Below, in pieces: positions 22,653 to 31,908 of a stretch of DNA of 64,000 bases. A program made the position numbers and the translations under genes. Every line of letters starts with the position of its first letter. Positions within the stretch are counted from its first letter, which is position 1. The DNA comes from Sphingopyxis sp. USTB-05. GTDB lineage: Bacteria > Pseudomonadota > Alphaproteobacteria > Sphingomonadales > Sphingomonadaceae. The stretch lies in contig NZ_CP084712.1 of NCBI RefSeq assembly GCF_023822045.1, positions 1,240,001-1,304,000 on the forward strand, written 5' to 3'. A model generated the notes under the pieces. The model saw nothing but the letters and a program-made list of their open reading frames with translations, was not told where the DNA came from and searched no databases.

Positions 22653-24005
22653 TCAATAAATCCCGCTTGTCCCCGGCGTCGTCGCGCGCGCGGTCGTGAC
22701 CGTTGGCACGACCTCGGGCGGCTTGGGCGCGATGATCGTGGCGGTCGGGCGGCCGGCCTGGGCGAAGCTCGCGACCACGGGCGCGTCGCGGCCATAGATG
22801 TCGGCGAGTTTCTTCACGCCGCCTTTGCCGTCGGGGATGACGGTCCAATATGCGACATAGACGGGGAAGGGGTTGTCGAAGCCGAAGCGCGTCGTCTTGC
22901 CGCTCGCGATCGCCTCGCCGAATTCCTCGGGGCTCTTGCCCGCAAACATCACCGCCATCAGGCCCGAGAAGTGCAGCGCGCGCTCGGTGCGGATGCAGCC
23001 GTGGCTGAACGCGCGCGCGGCGGCGGCGAAGGCGCCCTTCGAAGGCGTGTCGTGAAGATAGATGGCATGTGGATTGAGCATCTCCATCTTCATCACCCCC
23101 AGCGCATTGTTCGCGCCGGGCTGCTGGACGACCGACAGCGTCTTGCCGCTGCCCGTCCAGGTATAACCCTGTGCACGCGCCGAGCCGGGATTGCGCGCGA
23201 TCGTCGCGCCGATGCCTTCGTTGATGATGCTGCGCGGCAGCGTCCAGGTCGGGTTGACGATGATGCCGGTCGCCATCGGATTGAGCTGCGGCGTCGGGGT
23301 CGCCGACTTGCCGACCACGGCCTTGTGCGTCGCGATGATCGTGCCGCCGTGGACGACGCGGGTCAGATATTCGGGGACGTTGCTGACGACATAGCGTTCG
23401 CCGAGCGCGCGCGGCATCCAGCGCCAGCGCTCCATGTTGACGCGGATCGCATTGGCTTCCGCGGTTGTCTTTGCCTTTTTAAGCGACGTCTTGAGCACCG
23501 CGAAATCGGGATGCACGGGGTCGAGCGTCGCGAGCGTCTCTTTCACCGTCCCAGCACCGAGCGCCGCGGTCAGCAGCGAGAGCAGGGGCTCGCTGTCGCC
23601 GTCGCTGTCGACCATGAACCACTGCTTGCGCGCCGCATTGGGCGTGCGTCCGTCGCGCAGATGCGTCGCAAGCAGCAGGAAGCTGTCGGTCGCGGTCTTG
23701 TCGAGCTTTCCCTGATCGTTGCCGAGGATCGCGGCGGCAAGACCGTCGGGGTTGTAATCTTTCGCGAACAGGCCTTCGTCGCCGACCTTCTCGATAAAGC
23801 TGAGGAGCGCGGTCGCATTTTCCTCCGACCAGTTGGGCATCTCGATCTGGACCGCGACGACGGGGGCGTCATCCTTGACCTTGTCGGGCTGGAGGATCAC
23901 CGAATCCTCCTTGACCTCCTGCGCGAGAACAGGAGCCGCGAGCAGGCTCAGCGGGAGGAGAAGCGTCGCGGTGTGACGCACGGAAAAGGGAGCGTTTTTG
24001 GCCAT
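22653..24005 (-). CDS. L,D-transpeptidase (YcbB/LdtD-like)
   Basis: The 450-residue protein starts MAKNAPFSVRHTATLLLPLS with cleavage near VLAQ. A helical region (about 40-180) precedes a YkuD catalytic domain, where HDTPSKGAFAAAARAFSHGC contains the catalytic Cys of the SHGCIR motif. It likely forms 3-3 peptidoglycan crosslinks in the periplasm. An earlier ATG (24089) is open, but the signal peptide fits the start at 24005. The C-terminus is Pro/Thr-rich. It lies about 100 bases after accC on the same strand and could be read together with it. Confidence 0.88.
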   Translation of the reverse strand: MAKNAPFSVRHTATLLLPLSLLAAPVLAQEVKEDSVILQPDKVKDDAPVVAVQIEMPNWSEENATALLSFIEKVGDEGLFAKDYNPDGLAAAILGNDQGKLDKTATDSFLLLATHLRDGRTPNAARKQWFMVDSDGDSEPLLSLLTAALGAGTVKETLATLDPVHPDFAVLKTSLKKAKTTAEANAIRVNMERWRWMPRALGERYVVSNVPEYLTRVVHGGTIIATHKAVVGKSATPTPQLNPMATGIIVNPTWTLPRSIINEGIGATIARNPGSARAQGYTWTGSGKTLSVVQQPGANNALGVMKMEMLNPHAIYLHDTPSKGAFAAAARAFSHGCIRTERALHFSGLMAVMFAGKSPEEFGEAIASGKTTRFGFDNPFPVYVAYWTVIPDGKGGVKKLADIYGRDAPVVASFAQAGRPTATIIAPKPPEVVPTVTTARATTPGTSGIY

Positions 24006-24112
24006 AGTCAAAGGCCATAGCCAAAAACGGCGAACAGTTAAAGTGAGCTGCGGCACAGCCCGTCTCATCTGCAACCTCGTCACCGGCATGACGAAAACAG
24101 GAAGCGAAAGGC

Positions 24113-25474
24113 TCAGGCCTTCGCGTCTTCATCCTGCCGCGCGAGCCATTCCTCGAGCCACTTGATCGTATAGTCCCCATGGATGACGTCGGGGTCGGCG
24201 AGCAGCGCCTGATGAAGCGGGATGTTCGTCTTGACGCCGCCGATCACCATCTCCTCGAGCGCACGGCGCATCCGCATCATGCAGCTTTCGCGCGTGCGGC
24301 CATAGACGATCAGCTTGCCGATCATGCTGTCGTAATAGGGCGGGATCGAATAGCCGGCGTAGAGCCCGCTATCGACGCGAACATGCATGCCGCCCGCGGC
24401 GTGATAGTTCGTGACCTTGCCCGGCGAGGGCAGGAAGGTGCGCGGATCCTCGGCATTGATGCGGCATTCCATCGAATGGCCGCGGAATTCGAGGTCTTCC
24501 TGTTTGACCGACAACCCCGCGCCGCCGGCGATGCGGATCTGTTCGCGGACGAGGTCGAAGCCGGTGATCATTTCGGTCACCGGATGCTCGACCTGGATGC
24601 GCGTGTTCATCTCGATAAAGAAGAACTCGCCATTTTCCCACAGGAACTCGATCGTTCCGGCGCCGCGATAGCCCATTTTCGCCATCGCATCGGCACAGAT
24701 GCCGCCCATGCGCGCGCGCTCCTCGGCCGAGATGATCGGCGAGGGCGCTTCTTCGAGCACTTTCTGGTGCCGGCGCTGCAGCGAGCAGTCGCGCTCGCCC
24801 AAATGGATCGCTGTGCCCCGGCCGTCGCCGAACACCTGAAATTCGATGTGGCGCGGGTTGCCGAGATATTTTTCCATATAGACGGTCGGATCGCCGAAGG
24901 CTGCCGCCGCCTCGCTCGACGCCTGACCCATCAGGCTTTCGAGGCTGTCTTCGTCGGGAACGACCTTCATGCCGCGCCCGCCGCCGCCCGAAGCGGCCTT
25001 GATCAGCACCGGATAGCCGATTTCCTTCGCCAGCCGTTTCGTTTCTTCGCCGAAGGTTACCGCGCCGGGCGAACCCGGAACGACCGGCAGGCCGAGCGCC
25101 ACCGCGGTGCGTTTTGCCTCGACCTTGTCGCCCATCGTGCGGATATGCTCGGGCTTGGGGCCGACAAAGATCATGTCGTGCGCTTCGATGATTTCGGCAA
25201 AGCGCTCGTTTTCGGAGAGGAAGCCATAGCCGGGGTGGATCGCGTCGGCGCCGGTGATTTCGGCCGCCGAGATGATCGCCGGAATATTGAGATAGCTGTC
25301 CTTCGCCGCGGGCGGGCCGATGCACACGGCTTCGTCGGCAAGGCGGACGTGCATCGCGTCGGTGTCGGCGGTCGAGTGGACCGCGACGGTCTTGATGCCC
25401 ATTTCATGGCACGCGCGGTGGATGCGCAGCGCAATCTCGCCGCGGTTGGCGATCAGAAGCTTTTCAATGCCCAT
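24113..25474 (-). CDS. accC: Acetyl-CoA carboxylase, biotin carboxylase subunit
   Basis: The 453-residue protein matches AccC throughout: [14 protein letters not shown] at the start, [10 protein letters not shown], the glycine loop [12 protein letters not shown], the metal-binding [16 protein letters not shown] and the C-terminal YYDSMIGKL. It carboxylates the biotin on AccB with ATP and bicarbonate, the first step of fatty acid synthesis. It follows accB by nine bases in an aroQ-accB-accC operon. Confidence 0.98.
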   Translation of the reverse strand: MGIEKLLIANRGEIALRIHRACHEMGIKTVAVHSTADTDAMHVRLADEAVCIGPPAAKDSYLNIPAIISAAEITGADAIHPGYGFLSENERFAEIIEAHDMIFVGPKPEHIRTMGDKVEAKRTAVALGLPVVPGSPGAVTFGEETKRLAKEIGYPVLIKAASGGGGRGMKVVPDEDSLESLMGQASSEAAAAFGDPTVYMEKYLGNPRHIEFQVFGDGRGTAIHLGERDCSLQRRHQKVLEEAPSPIISAEERARMGGICADAMAKMGYRGAGTIEFLWENGEFFFIEMNTRIQVEHPVTEMITGFDLVREQIRIAGGAGLSVKQEDLEFRGHSMECRINAEDPRTFLPSPGKVTNYHAAGGMHVRVDSGLYAGYSIPPYYDSMIGKLIVYGRTRESCMMRMRRALEEMVIGGVKTNIPLHQALLADPDVIHGDYTIKWLEEWLARQDEDAKA

Positions 25475-25483
25475 GGGTTGGAT

Positions 25484-25963
25484 TTACCCGATGGTGAACA
25501 GCGGCTGGTCGAATTCGACCGGCTGGCTGTTCTCTACATGCACCGCCTTGAGCGTGCCCGACGTGGTTGCCGTGATCGGGTTCATGACCTTCATCGCTTC
25601 GATGATCAGGATCGTGTCGCCGGCATTCACCGCCGAACCGACGGTGGCAAAGTTCGGTGCGCTGGGTTCGGGTGCGAGATAGACGGTGCCGACCATCGGC
25701 GACTTCACCGCGTCGGCGAAATTGTCCGCGGCAGGGGCGGCCGCTGCGGGTGCAGCAGCAGGTGCCGCAGCAGCGGGCGCTGCTACGGGGGCGGGTGCAT
25801 ACGCGATGGGCGCAGCGGCGGCGGTCAGCGTGCGGGCGACGCGAACCTTGCGGTCGCCATCCTCGACCTCGATTTCCGAAAGCTGCGTATCGTCGAGCAA
25901 TTCCGCCAGTGCGCGGACGAATGCCGGATCGATGTTGATGCCATTGTCTTTATGGTCACCCAT
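25484..25963 (-). CDS. accB: Acetyl-CoA carboxylase biotin carboxyl carrier protein
   Basis: The 159-residue protein has an N-terminal domain ([20 protein letters not shown]), an Ala/Pro-rich linker (about 50-80) and a C-terminal biotinyl domain with the modified Lys in EAMKVMNPI. It carries CO2 between AccC and the carboxyltransferase. It lies nine bases ahead of accC and about 70 bases after aroQ. Confidence 0.97.
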   Translation of the reverse strand: MGDHKDNGINIDPAFVRALAELLDDTQLSEIEVEDGDRKVRVARTLTAAAAPIAYAPAPVAAPAAAAPAAAPAAAAPAADNFADAVKSPMVGTVYLAPEPSAPNFATVGSAVNAGDTILIIEAMKVMNPITATTSGTLKAVHVENSQPVEFDQPLFTIG

Positions 25964-26035
25964 GAGTGTTTTTCCTGTTTGTTGCGACGTCCATTCATAA
26001 GGACGCTCAGACCCCGTTTTTGATGCGCCCTATTG

Positions 26036-26476
26036 TCAGAGACGGGCGGCGGCGTCCAGCGCCAGCGTATAGCTGTTCGCGCCATGTCCCGCAAAATGCG
26101 CCGCGGCCGCCATACCTACATAGCTTAAATGCCGGAATTCTTCACGCTTCATCGGGTCCGACAGATGGACCTCGATCACCGGCACCCTGATCGACTTGAT
26201 CGCGTCGTGGATCGCGATCGAGGTGTGCGTATAGCCGCCAGCGTTGAGCAATACGGCCTTGGCCCCCGAAACATATGCTTCGTGCAGCCAGTCGATCAGC
26301 ACGCCCTCATGGTTCGTTTGGCGACATTCGACGCGCAAGCCAAGATCGGCCGCCTGCGCTTCGAGCCGGGCGTGGATGTCATTGAGCGTATCGTGGCCAT
26401 AGATTTCCGGCTCGCGCGTGCCGAGCAGGTTAAGGTTCGGGCCGCTGAGGACATAAACGGTTTGCAGATCGGGCAA
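26036..26476 (-). CDS. aroQ: 3-dehydroquinate dehydratase, type II
   Basis: The 146-residue protein has the type II dehydroquinase signature [19 protein letters not shown] at the start, [26 protein letters not shown] and [14 protein letters not shown]. It catalyses the third step of the shikimate pathway as a dodecamer. As in many alphaproteobacteria it heads an operon with accB and accC. Its start faces thiS with 80 bases between. Confidence 0.97.
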   Translation of the reverse strand: MPDLQTVYVLSGPNLNLLGTREPEIYGHDTLNDIHARLEAQAADLGLRVECRQTNHEGVLIDWLHEAYVSGAKAVLLNAGGYTHTSIAIHDAIKSIRVPVIEVHLSDPMKREEFRHLSYVGMAAAAHFAGHGANSYTLALDAAARL

Positions 26477-26556
26477 GGGGCGGGCTTTCGGTTGCGGCGG
26501 AGGATGCTCCCCCTATATGGGCTGCTCGGCAAAAGGCAAAGCGAGGCGGATTTCAG

Positions 26557-26757
26557 GTGATCGCGGTCATTCTCAATGGCGAACCCCGGCAGGTGCGCGA
26601 AGGCAGCATCGCCGACCTCGTCGCGTCGCTTGGCCTCGACGTCAAGAAGGTCGCGGTCGAGCGTAACCGCGAGATCGTGCCGCGCTCGACGCTGGCCGAC
26701 GTGGCGCTCGCAGAGGGCGACGCACTGGAAATCGTTCATTTCGTAGGAGGCGGTTGA
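26557..26757 (+). CDS. thiS: Sulfur carrier protein ThiS
   Basis: The 66-residue ubiquitin-like protein starts [13 protein letters not shown] (GTG start) and ends HFVGGG with the C-terminal Gly-Gly that is adenylated and thiocarboxylated to supply sulfur for the thiazole of thiamine. It is one base ahead of thiG. I looked for a TPP riboswitch in the 80-base gap to aroQ and saw none. Confidence 0.94.
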   Translation: MIAVILNGEPRQVREGSIADLVASLGLDVKKVAVERNREIVPRSTLADVALAEGDALEIVHFVGGG

Positions 26758-26758
26758 G

Positions 26759-27532
26759 TTGTCAGCGGATCAGTGGAGTGTCGCCGGCCGGACGTTCACG
26801 TCGCGGCTGATCGTGGGCACGGGCAAATATAGGGATTTCGAACAGAATGCCGCGGCGGTCGAAGCGTCGGGGGCGGAAATCGTCACCGTGGCGGTGCGCC
26901 GCGTCAATGTGTCGGACCCGTCCGCGCCGATGCTGACGGACTATATCGACCCGAAGAAGATCACCTATCTTCCCAACACTGCGGGCTGCTTCAACGCTGA
27001 CGACGCGATCCGCACCTTGCGCCTCGCGCGCGAGGCGGGCGGCTGGGATCTGGTGAAGCTCGAAGTGCTCGGCGAAGCAAAGACGCTCTATCCGAACATG
27101 CGCGAGACGCTGGAGGCGACCGAAGTGCTCGCGAAAGAGGGCTTCCTGCCGATGGTCTATTGCGTCGACGATCCGATCGCCGCGAAGCAGCTCGAAGATG
27201 CGGGCGCGGTTGCGATCATGCCACTGGGCGCGCCGATCGGATCGGGACTAGGCATTCAGAACCGCGTCACGATCCGGCTGATCGTCGAGGGCGCTTCGGT
27301 GCCGGTGCTCGTCGATGCCGGCGTTGGCACGGCAAGCGATGCTGCGGTGGCGATGGAACTCGGCTGCGACGGGGTGCTGATGAACACGGCGATCGCCGAA
27401 GCGAAGGACCCCGTGCGCATGGCGCGGGCGATGAAACTGGCGGTCGAGGCGGGGCGCGATGCCTATCTGGCCGGGCGTATGGGCCTGCGCAAATATGCCG
27501 ATCCGTCGAGCCCGCTGGCGGGGCTGATTTAG
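26759..27532 (+). CDS. thiG: Thiazole synthase ThiG
   Basis: The 257-residue TIM-barrel enzyme shows [32 protein letters not shown], the Schiff-base Lys in VKLEVLGE and [19 protein letters not shown]. It condenses deoxyxylulose phosphate, dehydroglycine and ThiS thiocarboxylate into the thiazole phosphate. The start is TTG, directly after thiS, so the genes are co-translated. thiO, thiH and thiE are not in the window. Confidence 0.96.
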   Translation: MSADQWSVAGRTFTSRLIVGTGKYRDFEQNAAAVEASGAEIVTVAVRRVNVSDPSAPMLTDYIDPKKITYLPNTAGCFNADDAIRTLRLAREAGGWDLVKLEVLGEAKTLYPNMRETLEATEVLAKEGFLPMVYCVDDPIAAKQLEDAGAVAIMPLGAPIGSGLGIQNRVTIRLIVEGASVPVLVDAGVGTASDAAVAMELGCDGVLMNTAIAEAKDPVRMARAMKLAVEAGRDAYLAGRMGLRKYADPSSPLAGLI

Positions 27533-27573
27533 GCGGGCGGCCGGAAGCGACTGGAAGCCTGCCCATCCTTTTT

Positions 27574-27665
27574 CGTCACCCCGGACTTGATCCGGGGTCC
27601 CGCTCGAGGTCGAAGCCAGTGAGCACGTCAAAAAAGCGGGATCCCGGATCAAGCCCGGGATGACG
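27574..27665. repeat. Dispersed palindromic repeat, family A copy 3
   Basis: CGTCACCCCGGACTTGATCC at one end and GGATCAAGCCCGGGATGACG at the other, with GAGGTCGAAG and GCGGGATCCC in the spacer. It lies downstream of thiG. Confidence 0.88.
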
Positions 27666-27825
27666 GAAGTGGGGGACGGGATGTCCGCTCACCGCCCCAA
27701 AGCTGCCGCGCATTAGTCCTTCCTTTGCAACGCCCTGTCCCGAGGGGTGCAACGTCGGGCGCCGTCACCCGTTTCTCCTGCACGAGGCGAGCCCCTCCCG
27801 CCTCGATATGCCAAGGAGAAACCCC

Positions 27826-28008
27826 GTGGGTGAACTGACCGAAAAGGCAAAAGGCCTTGCAAATGAAGCTGCCGGCAATGTGAAGCAGGCGGCCGGCAAG
27901 GCGACCGATAACGAACGTCTTCGCGCCGAAGGCGAAGCGCAGGAGCGCAAGGGCGAAGCCCAGAATCTGAAGGGCAAGGTCCAAGGCGCGCTAGGCGACA
28001 AGATCTGA
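27826..28008 (+). CDS. CsbD-family stress protein
   Basis: The 60-residue hydrophilic protein reads VGELTEKAKGLANEAAGNVK followed by QAAGKAT and a helical ERKGEAQNLKGKVQGAL, the CsbD repeat pattern. CsbD proteins are small, general-stress-induced and probably soluble; their activity is unknown. The GTG at 27826 has AAGGAG eight bases ahead; an ATG at 27808 lacks one. A strong terminator follows within 30 bases, so it is a single-gene transcript. Confidence 0.88.
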   Translation: MGELTEKAKGLANEAAGNVKQAAGKATDNERLRAEGEAQERKGEAQNLKGKVQGALGDKI

Positions 28009-28035
28009 CCGCTTGCTCGTCACGCAAGCAATGAG

Positions 28036-28070
28036 AAAGGCCCCGGGGTTCCCTCTCCCCGGGGCCTTTT
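28036..28070. terminator. Bidirectional terminator after the CsbD gene
   Basis: AAAGGCCCCGGGG and CCCCGGGGCCTTTT form a 13-base stem around an 8-base loop, with T-rich flanks on both strands. It lies between the CsbD gene and a convergent lipoprotein gene and can serve both. Confidence 0.9.
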
Positions 28071-28091
28071 CATTGCGTAGCGCGACGTTAC

Positions 28092-28841
28092 TTATTTGCC
28101 GCCGGAGGCGACCAGATCGACGTCGGTCATGCCGCCGTCGCGGCGCATCATCAGCACATAGGCGAGGTCGCCCTTGGTGCCGCCAAGCATATGTTCGTTG
28201 CCGTTGACGCGGTGGTCGCTGGTGTAACCGGCGCGGATCGCCATCGTGTGATAATAATCGAGCACCGCCTGCATCGACGCCGCGGTCTGGAAATTGACGA
28301 CGCGGATATTGCACTTGCCGCCGGCGATCCCGGCCGCCTCGCGCAGCGTCGCGCGCGGATAGACTTTGAACGCGGCCGGCAGGCGATCGGCCCAGGCATT
28401 GCTGTAGGTCAGCTTGGCATCGCAGCCGCCCTTTTGCTGATCGCGCGCGAGTGCGCCGATCGTCACGGGGCGCTTTTGCGCTTCGCAGCCGTCGCATCCG
28501 GCCTCGAACGGCAGGGCCTTCGGTGCGGTGAGCAATTTGCCCGCCGCAAGCGCCGCGCTGGCTTCGGCGACGGTCGCGGCCTTGCCGCCCGCAACGCCGG
28601 GAACGCCGCCATCGACGGGCTTGTTGCCCGGACCCACGGCATTCTTGTTCGCCTGGCCCGCAAGCTTGGGGTCGACCATGATCTTGTCTTCGAGCGAACC
28701 CTTGATCGCCGGGTCGGCGTTGGTCAGCCCGTCGTCGAGCGGCGAGAGTTCGGCCTTGGCGTCGGGATTATCCCGGCAGCCGGCAAGCGGCGCCGCCGCC
28801 ATCAGCAGACCGGTAACCAGCCATTTTCCCCGCAACATCAT
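28092..28841 (-). CDS. Predicted lipoprotein of unknown function
   Basis: The 249-residue protein has a lipoprotein signal ending PLAGC. An Asp/Gly-rich linker (about 25-90) leads to a globular part with a CDGCEAQ motif and two more Cys (GGCDAKL and GGKCNIRV), possibly disulfides, then YYHTMAIRAGYTS and a C-terminal strand set ending DVDLVASGGK. I do not recognise the family. The start is the ATG nine bases after AAGGGAG; a GTG three codons upstream is too close to that site. It is probably in the periplasm, anchored to a membrane. Confidence 0.75.
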   Translation of the reverse strand: MMLRGKWLVTGLLMAAAPLAGCRDNPDAKAELSPLDDGLTNADPAIKGSLEDKIMVDPKLAGQANKNAVGPGNKPVDGGVPGVAGGKAATVAEASAALAAGKLLTAPKALPFEAGCDGCEAQKRPVTIGALARDQQKGGCDAKLTYSNAWADRLPAAFKVYPRATLREAAGIAGGKCNIRVVNFQTAASMQAVLDYYHTMAIRAGYTSDHRVNGNEHMLGGTKGDLAYVLMMRRDGGMTDVDLVASGGK

Positions 28842-28926
28842 CGCTAACACTCCCTTATCCTTGAGGGGGAATGCCCGATCCTAGTCAAAAAGGCCCAAAA
28901 AAAATGCGTTAACGGGCAGGGGTTTA

Positions 28927-29367
28927 TTAGCCGAAAACTGTCTCGGAGCGAGACGCTTTTGGCGCGCAGCGGATCAGGCGCGAGGTTTCGACCGCGGCCT
29001 GGCGATGGATGACGGCTTCGCGGTAAACCGGGTCGGTGACCATTTCCATGAAGGCGCCGCTGTTCGGATATTCGGCGATGAACACCGCATCCCAATGTTC
29101 GTCATCGGGACCGATGACCATCGCTTCCATCGTTCCGGTCCAGATAACGCGGCCGCCGACGCGCTGGAAGACCGGCCCGCTATCGGCGCCATAGTGGCGA
29201 TAGGCCTCGGCGCCGGTCAGCGTCTTGCCCGCGAGCGGGTGATCGCCCGGATAGGTCGCCTTGTCCTTGAAGCGGACGAGGTTGAGCATGTGGATCACGG
29301 TATCACGCGGCAGCGCCTTGAACGCGTCGAATTGCGCGCGTTCGGGGTCGATGTCACGATCGCTCAC
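28927..29367 (-). CDS. DUF1330 family protein
   Basis: The 146-residue protein shows IHMLNLVRFKDKATYPG, YRHYGADSGPVFQRVGGR and FIAEYPNSGAFMEMVTDPVY, the ferredoxin-like fold pattern of DUF1330, related to EthD and antibiotic-monooxygenase-like proteins. Function is unknown. The start is a GTG whose GTGA overlaps the stop of the upstream GNAT gene, so the two are translationally coupled. Confidence 0.82.
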   Translation of the reverse strand: MSDRDIDPERAQFDAFKALPRDTVIHMLNLVRFKDKATYPGDHPLAGKTLTGAEAYRHYGADSGPVFQRVGGRVIWTGTMEAMVIGPDDEHWDAVFIAEYPNSGAFMEMVTDPVYREAVIHRQAAVETSRLIRCAPKASRSETVFG

Positions 29368-29915
29368 GGCAGGAATTCCTTGCGCTTCACGCGCCATGCG
29401 TCGGCGCTTTGCGTCCAGGCATCGACGGGCGCGTCCTCGAACGGCGCGGGGAGGCGGGTCGGGCCGCTGTTCGTCGCGCCGAGGCGCTTCGCCAACGCCT
29501 GCGATCGGGTGTTGGAGGGGTCGATGCTGTGCATCAACTCGGGCCATTTCAGAAACTCGACCGCGAAATCGCAGGCGGCCACGCTGCCTTCGAAGGCATA
29601 GCCCTTGCCGGCGAATTTCGCGCGCACGCCATAACCGACCTCGGGGGCAGGCCAGCCGTCAGGCTCCCACGGGCCGAGCCGTCCGACCCATTCGCCGGTC
29701 GCGCGCTCGATGACCGAAAACATGGAAAAGCCACGAATATGCCACGCGCCCGCGAGTGTGCACCATTGGCGCCATGCGGCCGAGCGCGGGCTGGTGCCGC
29801 CGATGAAGCGCATCGTTTCTTCCTCGGTGCACATTTCGGCGAAGTCGTCGAAATCCTCGGTCGCTGGCGGACGCAGGATCAGCCGCTCGGTGACGAGCAG
29901 GGGGCCGTTCAACAT
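29364..29915 (-). CDS. GNAT-family N-acetyltransferase (RimJ/RimL type)
   Basis: The 183-residue protein begins MLNGPLLVTERLILRPPATE, the usual opening of RimJ/RimL-type acetyltransferases, and has GYGVRAKFAGKGYAFEG as the acetyl-CoA binding segment and SIDPSNTRSQALAKRLGAT. It transfers acetyl groups to an amine, protein or small molecule; the substrate cannot be told. The ATG at 29915 has GGGAG six bases ahead. It overlaps the DUF1330 gene by four bases. Confidence 0.88.
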   Translation of the reverse strand: MLNGPLLVTERLILRPPATEDFDDFAEMCTEEETMRFIGGTSPRSAAWRQWCTLAGAWHIRGFSMFSVIERATGEWVGRLGPWEPDGWPAPEVGYGVRAKFAGKGYAFEGSVAACDFAVEFLKWPELMHSIDPSNTRSQALAKRLGATNSGPTRLPAPFEDAPVDAWTQSADAWRVKRKEFLP

Positions 29916-29985
29916 ATTCATTCTCCCGCAGCAATTGGCCGATGCTTCTGCGGCAAGAGGGCGAATTCGGCAAGCGGATACGCTT

Positions 29986-30061
29986 GAGGGCACCGGCGTT
30001 AACCAGTGCCCTCGCCATCAGCGTGTATGGGCTGGAGGGGTCTCGAACCCATACTCGAGAC
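29986..30061 (-). other. Structured intergenic stretch with pseudoknot potential
   Basis: On the minus strand GTCTCGA and TCGAGAC form a 7-base stem whose loop GTATGGGT can pair with CCCATAC downstream, giving an H-type pseudoknot or two exclusive hairpins. A second hairpin follows, GAGGGCACTGG with CCGGTGCCCTC (one T-G pair). The stretch GGTTCGAGACC resembles a tRNA T-arm, but no cloverleaf can be built. It lies after the glycine-zipper gene and before the GNAT gene. It may be a 3' UTR structure or small RNA. Confidence 0.35.
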
Positions 30062-30076
30062 GGTTGCGGTAAAGCC

Positions 30077-30472
30077 TTAGCGGCAGCGATATTTGTCGCG
30101 GTCGACCTCGCGGCCGATCAGCGCGCCGGCACCCGCACCGATGATCGTGCCGAGCAACTTGTCGCCGCCGCCTGCGATCTCGTGGCCGGCAAGGCCGCCG
30201 ACCGCGCCGCCGATCAGCAGGCCGGTGGTGCCATTATCCTTTTTACAGCGATAACGGCCATCGTCGCCGCGCCACACGCGGGTATTGCGGTTGATCCGCT
30301 CATCGCGGGCATAATAACGGCGATCCTTCTTGCGATAGAAGTTCGACGACTGGTCGAGCTGATGGAAACCATCGGCCTTCGCCGGAGCCGCGATACCCGC
30401 ATAGGCAGGCGCGGTCAGGGCGACGCTGGCGGCAGCAAAAGCGCCCATCAAACCCTTCGAGAAATTACGCAT
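30077..30472 (-). CDS. Glycine-zipper 2TM-domain protein
   Basis: The 131-residue protein has a signal peptide (cleavage near APAYA) and an Arg/Tyr/Asp-rich middle. The C-terminal glycine zipper reads GLLIGGAVGGLAGHEIAGGG and continues GTIIGAGAGALIGREVDR. Glycine-zipper proteins of this kind sit in the envelope and are often stress-induced; the exact role is unknown. Cys residues at YRCKKD and the final YRCR could form a disulfide. Confidence 0.85.
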   Translation of the reverse strand: MRNFSKGLMGAFAAASVALTAPAYAGIAAPAKADGFHQLDQSSNFYRKKDRRYYARDERINRNTRVWRGDDGRYRCKKDNGTTGLLIGGAVGGLAGHEIAGGGDKLLGTIIGAGAGALIGREVDRDKYRCR

Positions 30473-30654
30473 GTCAAATCCTTTCCTGGCTTCAACGCCT
30501 CATCCCGCTTTGCGAGACCGGGCGCTTCGAAGGTGAAAACGAGCCGGGTCCGGAACCCGTTGCATTAACCCTAGGCAACAAGACGAAGTGAGTGCTTCTG
30601 TCGATGAACCGAAAGCCTCTTGCCGCATTGCTGGAGCCGTGCGACAATTCGGCC

Positions 30655-30876
30655 ATGCTCAATATCGGATCGCTCGTCATCGGCGCTATCGCCTTGGTTT
30701 TGGCCGTTTTTGCGTTCATCCCGCTGCTTGGGTGGGCAAATTGGGTGATCGTGCCTTTTGCGGTTGTCGGCTTGGCGCTCGGCGCGATGTCGGACAAGAC
30801 AAGCGGGCGAAACCTCAATATCGTCGTCATCGTCATCGGGGTCATTCGCCTGATGCTCGGCGGCGGCATCATCTGA
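30655..30876 (+). CDS. Small two-helix membrane protein
   Basis: The 73-residue protein starts MLNIGSLVIGAIALVLAVFA and has two or three hydrophobic segments separated by LGWANW and SDKTSGRNLN, ending IRLMLGGGII. No family name comes to mind; similar small proteins are common in sphingomonads as far as I recall. Starts at 30592 and 30604 are also open, but would put polar, signal-less sequence in front. It is 19 bases ahead of rarD and may share its transcript. Confidence 0.65.
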   Translation: MLNIGSLVIGAIALVLAVFAFIPLLGWANWVIVPFAVVGLALGAMSDKTSGRNLNIVVIVIGVIRLMLGGGII

Positions 30877-30895
30877 TCCGGCCGGGCTCCCGATC

Positions 30896-31813
30896 ATGAA
30901 CCAGTCAGCGGCCCCCGCGGGGAGCAATCAGGGCGGCTTGCCCTATGCGCTTGCTGCGTATGGCATCTGGGGCTTCGTTCCGCTCTTCTTCAAACTGCTG
31001 AGCAGCGTACCACCCGTCGAGGTGCTGGCGCAGCGGATCATCTGGTCGCTGCCGCTCTGCTTCGTGATCATGCTGTTCCGCAAGCAGATCGGCGAATATC
31101 TGGTGGCGTTGAAGGACTGGCGGACGCTGCGGTTGCTGATCGCCAGCGCGGTGCTGATCGCGGTCAATTGGCTCGTCTATATCTTCTCGATCTTTACCGA
31201 CCATGTGCTTGCGGCCAGCTTGGGATATTATCTGAACCCGCTCGTCAACGTGATGCTGGGAATGGTCTTCCTCGGCGAAAGGCTCTCGCGGTTGCAACTC
31301 GTGGCGGTCGTGATTGCGGGCGTCGGCGTCGCGATCCTGCTCGCGGGCGCTCTCGATACGCTATGGATCAGCCTGACGCTCGCCTTTTCCTTTGGCATTT
31401 ACGGCCTGCTCCGCAAGATCGTGCCAGTGGGCTCGCTGCCGGGGTTGGCGATCGAGACGACGGTGCTGCTGATACCGTCGCTGGCGGTCGCGGCCTTTTA
31501 CCTTTGGGTCGGCGACGGGCGCGGTTTCGGGTCGGACGGGTCGATCAGCCTGCTGCTGATGGCAGGCGGGATCGTGACGGCCGTCCCGTTGCTCTTATTC
31601 GCGACCGCCGCGCGGCGCATGAGCTACGCCGCGCTCGGCTTTGTCCAGTATCTCGCGCCGACGGTGCAGTTCCTGCTCGGGCTGTTCGTGTTCGGCGAGC
31701 CGCTGAAACCCGTCCAGCTGGCTTGCTTCCTGTTGATATGGGTCAGCATCGCGGTGTTCAGTTTCGACATGTGGCGCAAGATGCGCGCCGAGCGATTGAT
31801 CGGGATCGCTTGA
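30896..31813 (+). CDS. rarD: EamA-family transporter RarD
   Basis: The 305-residue protein has ten hydrophobic helices. RarD hallmarks are AAYGIWGFVPLFFKLL, EVLAQRIIWSLP, NWLVYIFSIFTDHVLAASLG and FVQYLAPTVQFLLGLFVFGE. It is a permease of the drug/metabolite superfamily in the inner membrane; in E. coli rarD was linked to chloramphenicol sensitivity, but substrates are not settled. A family A repeat follows. Confidence 0.93.
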   Translation: MNQSAAPAGSNQGGLPYALAAYGIWGFVPLFFKLLSSVPPVEVLAQRIIWSLPLCFVIMLFRKQIGEYLVALKDWRTLRLLIASAVLIAVNWLVYIFSIFTDHVLAASLGYYLNPLVNVMLGMVFLGERLSRLQLVAVVIAGVGVAILLAGALDTLWISLTLAFSFGIYGLLRKIVPVGSLPGLAIETTVLLIPSLAVAAFYLWVGDGRGFGSDGSISLLLMAGGIVTAVPLLLFATAARRMSYAALGFVQYLAPTVQFLLGLFVFGEPLKPVQLACFLLIWVSIAVFSFDMWRKMRAERLIGIA

Positions 31814-31823
31814 TCGCCCCATT

Positions 31824-31900
31824 CGTCATGCCGGACTTGATCCGGCATCCCGCTTTCCAACTGTGCAGTCGTGGGACCCCGGATCAAGTCCAGGGTGACG
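31824..31900. repeat. Dispersed palindromic repeat, family A copy 4
   Basis: A shorter copy from CGTCATGCCGGACTTGATCC to GGATCAAGTCCAGGGTGACG. It lies between the convergent rarD and pyrC genes. Confidence 0.8.
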
Positions 31901-31908
31901 AAAGGATA

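Noticed and set aside
26477..26556. TPP riboswitch upstream of thiS
   Set aside because: The 80-base gap lacks the CTGAGA and downstream conserved cores of the THI element and is too short to hold it.
30014..30061. A tRNA gene suggested by GGTTCGAGACC
   Set aside because: A T-arm-like piece exists, but no acceptor, D-arm or anticodon arm can be built around it and there is no CCA-compatible end. Kept only as a structured element.
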